Shown here piece after piece: positions 6,955 to 10,092 of a stretch of 10,092 nucleotides of DNA. The notes beneath the pieces are model-generated. The model did no database searches. It was not told the DNA's origin and worked only from the letters and a program-made list of their open reading frames with translations. The position numbers were made by a program, and so were the translations under genes. Source of the DNA: Chloroflexota bacterium (GTDB lineage Bacteria > Chloroflexota > Limnocylindria > Limnocylindrales > CSP1-4); assembly GCA_013695505.1 (NCBI GenBank), contig JACDAH010000417.1, positions 1 to 10,092 on the forward strand. Direction: 5' to 3'. How positions within the stretch are numbered: the stretch's first letter is position 1; every line of letters begins with the position of its first letter.

Positions 6955-7731
6955 ATGCCGGTGCCCTACGTCCTGCGTCGCTCTGCCCGCTCCCGACGGC
7001 TCCGGATCACGATCGATCCGGAGCTGGGTCTGGTCGTCACGGTGCCGCTCGCCAAGCGGCGCGGCTGGGCCCATCCCGAGCGGATGATCGACGACTTCAT
7101 CGGCGAGCGCGAGCCATGGATCCGTCGCCACCTCGATCGACAGGCGCGTGAGCGGGCCGAGCTGCGGGCGCGCGGCGGGCTGAGCGATGGCGCCTCGATC
7201 CGCTACCTGGGCGAGTTCCACCGGCTACGGGTCGCGACGGCGACGAGTGGCCGGCGGTCGTCCGTCGCCCGCGTCGTGACCTTGGCCGGGCCGGAGCTCC
7301 ACCTCGGACTGCTCGCCCGCGACCTCGACCGGGCAGACCGCGTCCTCGAGGCCTGGTTCAGGGAACAGGCTCGCTTCGTGATCGAGGCCACGATCGCCGA
7401 TCATGCGTCGGGCCTTCGGGTCACGCCGACGGCCGTCGCCCTGCGTGACCCGCGGAGCCGCTGGGGGAGCGCGTTACGCCAGGGTCGCTTGATGTTCAGC
7501 TGGCGGCTCGTGCTCGCTCCGCCGGAGGCACTCGAGACCGTCGTGATCCATGAGCTGGCTCATCTCCGCGTGTTCGGCCACGGGCCGCGGTTCTGGGCGG
7601 TGGTCGCATCGCGCCGTCCCGACCACCTGACGTGGCGACGCTGGTTGCGCACTCACTCGCTCGAGCTCCACGGGGCGTTGGCAGGGGAATCGAGCGAGGA
7701 GCCGGCGACGGTCGAGTCGTCAGCCGGCTGA
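6955..7731 (+). CDS. YgjP/DUF45-family zinc metallopeptidase-like protein
   Basis: Putative metal-dependent hydrolase of the YgjP (DUF45, M48-like) family, 258 aa, cytoplasmic with no signal peptide. The N-terminus RRSARSRRLRITIDPELGLVVTVP is the usual opening beta segment. The family signature lies in the C-terminal half: RDPRSRWGSALRQGRLMFSWRLVLAPPE (164-191, the RSRWGS box), then HELAH (199-203) with a third ligand at H209 in FGHGPRFW, giving HExxH-x5-H with E200 as the likely catalytic residue. All key residues are present. The physiological substrate of this family is not well established. The C-terminal tail after about 240 is Glu/Ser-rich and unconserved. Its last 12 bp overlap the convergent kinase-like gene on the other strand. 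Confidence 0.92.
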   Translation: MPVPYVLRRSARSRRLRITIDPELGLVVTVPLAKRRGWAHPERMIDDFIGEREPWIRRHLDRQARERAELRARGGLSDGASIRYLGEFHRLRVATATSGRRSSVARVVTLAGPELHLGLLARDLDRADRVLEAWFREQARFVIEATIADHASGLRVTPTAVALRDPRSRWGSALRQGRLMFSWRLVLAPPEALETVVIHELAHLRVFGHGPRFWAVVASRRPDHLTWRRWLRTHSLELHGALAGESSEEPATVESSAG

Positions 7732-8247
7732 TCCGGGCTCGACGGCGGCGAGGATCAGACGCGCTGCTGCTCGCGGGTTCACGTTCTCGACGTCGATGAC
7801 CTGGTCGGCCACCGAGCGGTAGACCGGCTCGCGCTCGGTCGCCCGGGCCGTCAGCCACCCGAGATCGCGAGCATCTGCCCGCCGGCCGGCACCCGATCCG
7901 ATCCGGGACAGGAGCGTCCCGGGCCGGGCCCGGAGCCAGACGACGTGGCCGGCTCCGGCGAGTCGGCGTCGTTCCCGTGGCAGGTCGACCACGGCGCCCG
8001 CCACCGCGATGATCGGGGCTCCCGGCCGCTCGATGGCCGCTCGAAAGGCGGCCACCTCCGCGTCGTGAAGGGCGTTCTCGCCGTCCTCGGCATCGATCGC
8101 CGCCGGCTCGCGACCCGTCAGCTCGCGGACGAGAGCGTCGTTGTCGAGGAAGGGTCGTCCGGTCCGCTTCGCCAGCTCGCGCCCGACGCTCGACTTGCCG
8201 GCGCCCATCATTCCGACGAGCAGGATCCGCCGAGTGGCGTGGTTCAT
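7720..8247 (-). CDS. Shikimate-kinase-family P-loop kinase, diverged substrate site
   Basis: Small NMP-kinase-fold protein, 175 aa, resembling AroK/AroL, which phosphorylate shikimate in aromatic amino acid synthesis. Visible: Walker A GMMGAGKS (12-19), the DxD pair D35/D37 in FLDNDALV, and the C-terminal REPVYRSVAD (139-148) typical of shikimate kinases. However, the GGG shikimate-binding loop is replaced by AVAGA (81-85), the GE-x2-FR arginine region reads GENALHDAE, and the lid RPLL is replaced by RRADAR. It may therefore act on another small hydroxylated substrate or be a gluconate-kinase-like or regulatory relative; aroK should be sought elsewhere in the genome. It starts 37 bp downstream of tRNA-Ala on the same strand, with no clear Shine-Dalgarno, so read-through from the tRNA promoter is possible. 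It converges with the DUF45 gene with a 12-bp 3' overlap. Confidence 0.85.
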   Translation of the reverse strand: MNHATRRILLVGMMGAGKSSVGRELAKRTGRPFLDNDALVRELTGREPAAIDAEDGENALHDAEVAAFRAAIERPGAPIIAVAGAVVDLPRERRRLAGAGHVVWLRARPGTLLSRIGSGAGRRADARDLGWLTARATEREPVYRSVADQVIDVENVNPRAAARLILAAVEPGSAG

Positions 8248-8284
8248 CCGACCATGATGACGGCGGAGACGCCGCGAGGCGGGG

Positions 8285-8360
8285 TGGTGGAGATGAGGGG
8301 ACTCGAACCCCTGACCCCTGCGATGCGAACGCAGTGCTCTTCCAACTGAGCTACATCCCC
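8285..8360 (-). tRNA. tRNA-Ala (anticodon CGC)
   Basis: 76 nt including an encoded CCA (8287-8285). The acceptor stem GGGGATG pairs with CATCTCC, including the G3-U70 wobble that is the main alanine identity element. D arm TAGCTCAGTTGGAAGAGCA, anticodon stem CTGCG/CGCAG around loop TTCGCAT (anticodon CGC, reading GCG), and T arm GGGGTTCGAGTCCCC are all canonical. It is divergent from the DMT transporter and upstream of the shikimate-kinase-like gene. Confidence 0.97.
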
Positions 8361-8413
8361 ACGGTCGATCAGGCGGGCGCGACGAGGCGCGGCGGTCGCC
8401 CGAAGGGTTCCGG

Positions 8414-8422
8414 AGTGTAACA
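8414..8422 (-). promoter_or_regulatory. Extended -10 promoter for tRNA-Ala
   Basis: On the minus strand TGTTACACT contains TACACT preceded by a TGN extension. Initiation about 7 nt downstream would give a leader of about 47 nt before the mature tRNA 5' end at 8360. No strong -35 is seen, as expected for an extended -10 promoter. Confidence 0.45.
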
Positions 8423-8450
8423 CGGGCCCGCGCGGCATCCGGCCTGCCAG

Positions 8451-8456
8451 TACCCT
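8451..8456 (+). promoter_or_regulatory. Leaderless -10 box for the DMT transporter
   Basis: TACCCT ends 6 nt before the ATG at 8463, placing the expected start of transcription at the A of the ATG. No Shine-Dalgarno is present in GCGCCG ahead of it. This is the cleanest leaderless geometry in the window. Confidence 0.5.
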
Positions 8457-8462
8457 GCGCCG

Positions 8463-9353
8463 ATGCCGTTCGGACTGCTCGCCGGTCTCGGTGCGGCCCT
8501 CGCGTGGGGGACGATGGACATCGGCAGCGCCCTCGCGAGTCGCCGTCTGGGGAGCCTCGCCGTGACGGCCGGGGGCCAGGTGGTCAGCGCGATCCTGTTG
8601 GTGAGCCTGCTCCTCGCGACCGGTCAGGCATTCCCCACCGATTCCCGGGCGATCGTCGTGTCGGCGGTCGTCGGTGTGGTCGGCGCTGCCGCGTACCTCG
8701 CCTACTTCACGGGCCTCCGGATCGGTCCGATCTCGATCGTCAGCGGCATGGTTGCCGCATACGGCGGCGTGGTCGTCGTGATGGCGGTCGTCATTCGGGC
8801 CGAGAGCCTGACCGCGGTCCAGGTCGTCGGCGCGGTCGTCTCGACCTTCGGCGTCCTCCTGACCGCGGTCGCGTTCGAACAGGGCTGGCGACGGACCCAC
8901 TTTGCCGGGCCGGGGGTCGTGTTCGCCCTCGCCGCGCTCATCCTGTTCGCGCTGATGACGATCGGGCTGGCCGAGGCGATCGAGACATCCGCCTGGCTGC
9001 CCGTGATCGCGCTGTCACGGGCCGTGAACGCCGTCCTGACCGTGATCGTGGTCGCGGTGGCCATGCTCACCCGCCACCCGGCGTTCCGCGCGGTCCTCGT
9101 CGCGCCGCTGCCGGCGAGCCGCGGGGCCTGGGCGCTGATCGTGCTCGGCGGCATCCTCGATGCGGCCGGACTGATCTCCATCTCGATCGGGCTCGAGGGT
9201 TCGTCGACGTGGCTGGTCGGGCTCGCGTCGTCGTTCGGGCCAGCGGTCACGATCCTCGCCGCGGTCGCGTTCCTCGGCGAGCGCCTCCGACCGATTCAGT
9301 GGCTGGGCCTCGCGGGGATCGCAGCCGGCCTCGTGGCGATCGCCCTGCCGTAG
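8463..9353 (+). CDS. EamA/DMT-superfamily transporter
   Basis: Polytopic inner-membrane protein of 296 aa, the standard length for the 10-TM drug/metabolite transporter superfamily. It has the two-fold EamA architecture: the first half (about 1-138) opens with GLLAGLGAALAWGTMDIGSALASRR and includes AAYLAYFTGLRIGPISIVSGMVAAYG; the second half (about 150-296) ends with the characteristic SSFGPAVTILAAVAFLGERLRPIQWLGLAGIAAGLVAIALP. The GE in the last loop (LGER) and the paired small-residue helices are family hallmarks. It likely exports or imports a small metabolite, but the substrate cannot be told from sequence. It is monocistronic, divergent from tRNA-Ala, and followed by a palindrome right after its TAG stop. 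Confidence 0.92.
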   Translation: MPFGLLAGLGAALAWGTMDIGSALASRRLGSLAVTAGGQVVSAILLVSLLLATGQAFPTDSRAIVVSAVVGVVGAAAYLAYFTGLRIGPISIVSGMVAAYGGVVVVMAVVIRAESLTAVQVVGAVVSTFGVLLTAVAFEQGWRRTHFAGPGVVFALAALILFALMTIGLAEAIETSAWLPVIALSRAVNAVLTVIVVAVAMLTRHPAFRAVLVAPLPASRGAWALIVLGGILDAAGLISISIGLEGSSTWLVGLASSFGPAVTILAAVAFLGERLRPIQWLGLAGIAAGLVAIALP

Positions 9354-9369
9354 GCGCCGACGTCGGCGC
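9354..9369 (+). terminator. Perfect 16-bp palindrome after the transporter stop codon
   Basis: GCGCCGACGTCGGCGC begins at the first base after the TAG stop. As RNA it folds into a short GC-rich hairpin, but no T-tract follows, so termination is plausible rather than shown. It could also be a protein-binding site. Confidence 0.35.
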
Positions 9370-9372
9370 GCC

Positions 9373-9524
9373 ATTCACGCCCCGCGAGCACATCACGACA
9401 GTTTTGCGTGTTCGATGCGGCGCGAGTCCTGAATCCGACCTGATTTCGCATGTTCTGCTCGCAAGGCGAACAAACGATGCATCCGGACAGCCGAACTGAC
9501 TGGATGTGCTCGCCCGGCGTGAAT
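9373..9524. repeat. 152-bp element bounded by 22-bp inverted repeats (MITE-like candidate)
   Basis: The left arm (9373-9394, core GCGAGCACATC) and right arm (9503-9524, core GATGTGCTCGC) are inverted copies matching at 20 of 22 positions. The only differences are a CC on the left where the inverted right arm has GG. Further matches continue inward in the same register: CAGTT at 9399-9403 with AACTG at 9494-9498, and GATGC at 9414-9418 with GCATC at 9479-9483. The centre (about 9419-9478) is unpaired, less GC-rich, and has no convincing ORF. Symmetry of this length suggests a miniature inverted-repeat element or a long RNA hairpin. No clear target-site duplication is seen; CGTCGG occurs at 9361-9366 and 9525-9530, but only the right copy abuts the arm. 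Confidence 0.6.
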
Positions 9525-9700
9525 CGTCGGGCGGGGCCCCGCGACCCGTCGCGCGCTTCGATCGAAAACGCGGATGGGGTCGGCGGGGTGGCCTTGACGT
9601 CGGCCCGACGAGCGTAGGGGAGCGGCCGAGGCGAGGCTCGGGGTGGGGGTGACATCCGCTACGAGGCCCGGCCGCCAGCGCCGCGAGATGAGTCCAACCA
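9525..9700. other. Intergenic stretch upstream of the imuA-like promoter
   Basis: GC-rich DNA between the inverted-repeat element and the promoter at 9701. Overlapping open frames exist on the minus strand, but they are Arg/Pro-rich, lack ribosome-binding sites and resemble no family. I see no gene or clear structure. Confidence 0.5.
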
Positions 9701-9729
9701 TTGACCAACTAGAACAGATGTTCTAGTCT
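9701..9729 (+). promoter_or_regulatory. Sigma70-type promoter of the imuA-like gene
   Basis: TTGACC (9701-9706) and TAGTCT (9724-9729) are separated by exactly 17 bp. The predicted transcription start (about 9736) is only some 3 nt before the ATG at 9739. The SOS palindrome fills the spacer and touches the -10 box. This is the best-formed promoter in the window. Confidence 0.75.
9709..9726. promoter_or_regulatory. LexA (SOS) operator
   Basis: CTAGAACAGATGTTCTAG is a perfect palindrome with 7-bp arms and a 4-bp centre. It contains GAAC-N4-GTTC, the core of the Gram-positive-type LexA box. It lies between the -35 and -10 of the promoter, so bound LexA would block RNA polymerase until DNA damage. 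A RecA-like gene directly downstream supports the reading. Which LexA binding specificity this organism uses is not known from the window. Confidence 0.8.
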
Positions 9730-9738
9730 GACCGTCCG

Positions 9739-10092
9739 ATGGCCAGCCTCTCCCCGGACGTGTCGGCTGCTCTGGCGTCCCTCCAGACGCGATGGGGCGC
9801 GGCAGCTCCGCGAGTGGTCGGAGCGCTGGCCACGGCGCCGCTCCCGGCCGAGCCGCCCGACGACCCATCCGAGCTCGCTCCTTCTCCCGCGGGCGAGCCG
9901 CGAACTGGCGTCGAGCGGATCGTCCGGACCGGCTTTCCGGCGCTCGACGCGATCGTCGGGCCAGGCGGGCTCCCCCGCAGCGCGAGCGTAACGTTGAAAG
10001 GCGCCCCGAGCTCCGGCGCCACCACCCTCGCCCTGCGGCTCGTCGCCGAGGCCCAGGCCGACGGCGCGATCGTCGCCTGGCTCGATCTCGCC
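9739..10092 (+). CDS. imuA: RecA-like protein with defective Walker A, probable ImuA (5' part; gene continues past window)
   Basis: The first 118 codons run open to the window edge. After a variable, Pro/Ala-rich N-terminus (1-58), residues 62-118 align with the start of the RecA ATPase core: TGFPALDAIVGPGGLP corresponds to the RecA segment TGSLALDxALGxGGLP, and VTLKGAPSSGATTLALRLVAEAQ to the Walker A region GPESSGKTT. The Walker A lysine is Ala94 (GAPSSGATT, 88-96), so ATP hydrolysis is probably lost. SOS-controlled RecA paralogues of this type are usually ImuA, encoded ahead of imuB and dnaE2 and acting in mutagenic lesion bypass. The upstream LexA box supports this. Downstream genes are not visible, so another SOS RecA-like protein cannot be excluded. 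Transcription appears to start about 3 nt before the ATG, with no Shine-Dalgarno. Confidence 0.65.
   Translation, partial: MASLSPDVSAALASLQTRWGAAAPRVVGALATAPLPAEPPDDPSELAPSPAGEPRTGVERIVRTGFPALDAIVGPGGLPRSASVTLKGAPSSGATTLALRLVAEAQADGAIVAWLDLA

Noticed and set aside
8285..8360. tRNA-Ala as an attachment site for a mobile island
   Set aside because: No integrase, no repeated copy of the tRNA 3' end in the window, and the flanking genes look like ordinary chromosomal ones.
8244..8900. 218-codon minus-strand open frame across tRNA-Ala and the DMT gene
   Set aside because: It runs through a clear tRNA gene and antisense to a well-supported transporter.
9446..9472. Second LexA site from GTTC and GAAC at about 9452-9470
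   Set aside because: The half-sites are in the wrong orientation (GTTC first) and too far apart for GAAC-N4-GTTC.
9373..9524. Integron attC site
   Set aside because: The arms lack the RYYYAAC/GTTRRRY core sites expected of attC, and no integrase or cassette is nearby.
9296..9708. Small minus-strand open frames covering the inverted-repeat region
   Set aside because: Compositionally biased, without ribosome-binding site or family resemblance, and they cross the repeat arms and the transporter 3' end.

Overview
GC-rich bacterial chromosomal DNA. Strong GC bias at third codon positions, several genes apparently transcribed without a leader from a TANNNT box just ahead of the start codon, and a GAAC-N4-GTTC type SOS box suggest a Chloroflexota or actinobacterial-like lineage. 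A soil or sediment Chloroflexota genome is my best guess, but no marker gene in the window settles it.

Layout. (1) 1-2364, minus strand: a large CPA2-family cation/proton antiporter with an extra N-terminal exported segment and a C-terminal tandem universal-stress-protein-like region; its 3' end lies outside the window. (2) Divergent from it, starting 21 bp away, is a Ser/Thr protein kinase (2386-3229) broken by two single-base frameshifts, each beside a CCCC run. An FHA-domain membrane protein follows (3338-4612). Kinase plus FHA protein is a classic phosphorylation/phosphothreonine-reading pair. (3) 4932-6881: an intact CpaF/TadA-type secretion ATPase carrying a C-terminal RidA (YjgF) domain in the same frame, an unusual fusion and the most striking item here. 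No other Tad/Flp pilus genes are in the window. (4) 6955-7731: a YgjP/DUF45 zinc metallopeptidase-like protein, convergent with and overlapping by 12 bp a diverged shikimate-kinase-family protein (7720-8247, minus), which lies just downstream of tRNA-Ala(CGC) (8285-8360, minus). (5) 8463-9353: an EamA/DMT-family transporter. (6) 9354-9738: intergenic DNA with a palindrome after the transporter stop, a 152-bp element bounded by 22-bp inverted repeats, and a well-formed promoter with a perfect SOS-type palindrome in its spacer. (7) 9739-10092: the 5' end of a RecA-like gene with a defective Walker A motif, most likely imuA of the SOS mutasome.

How they fit together: the left third looks like an ion-homeostasis and phosphosignalling locus; the middle holds a type II/IV secretion-superfamily motor with a possible small-molecule or oligomerisation domain; the right part is housekeeping genes leading into a DNA-damage-inducible mutagenesis operon that continues beyond the window.
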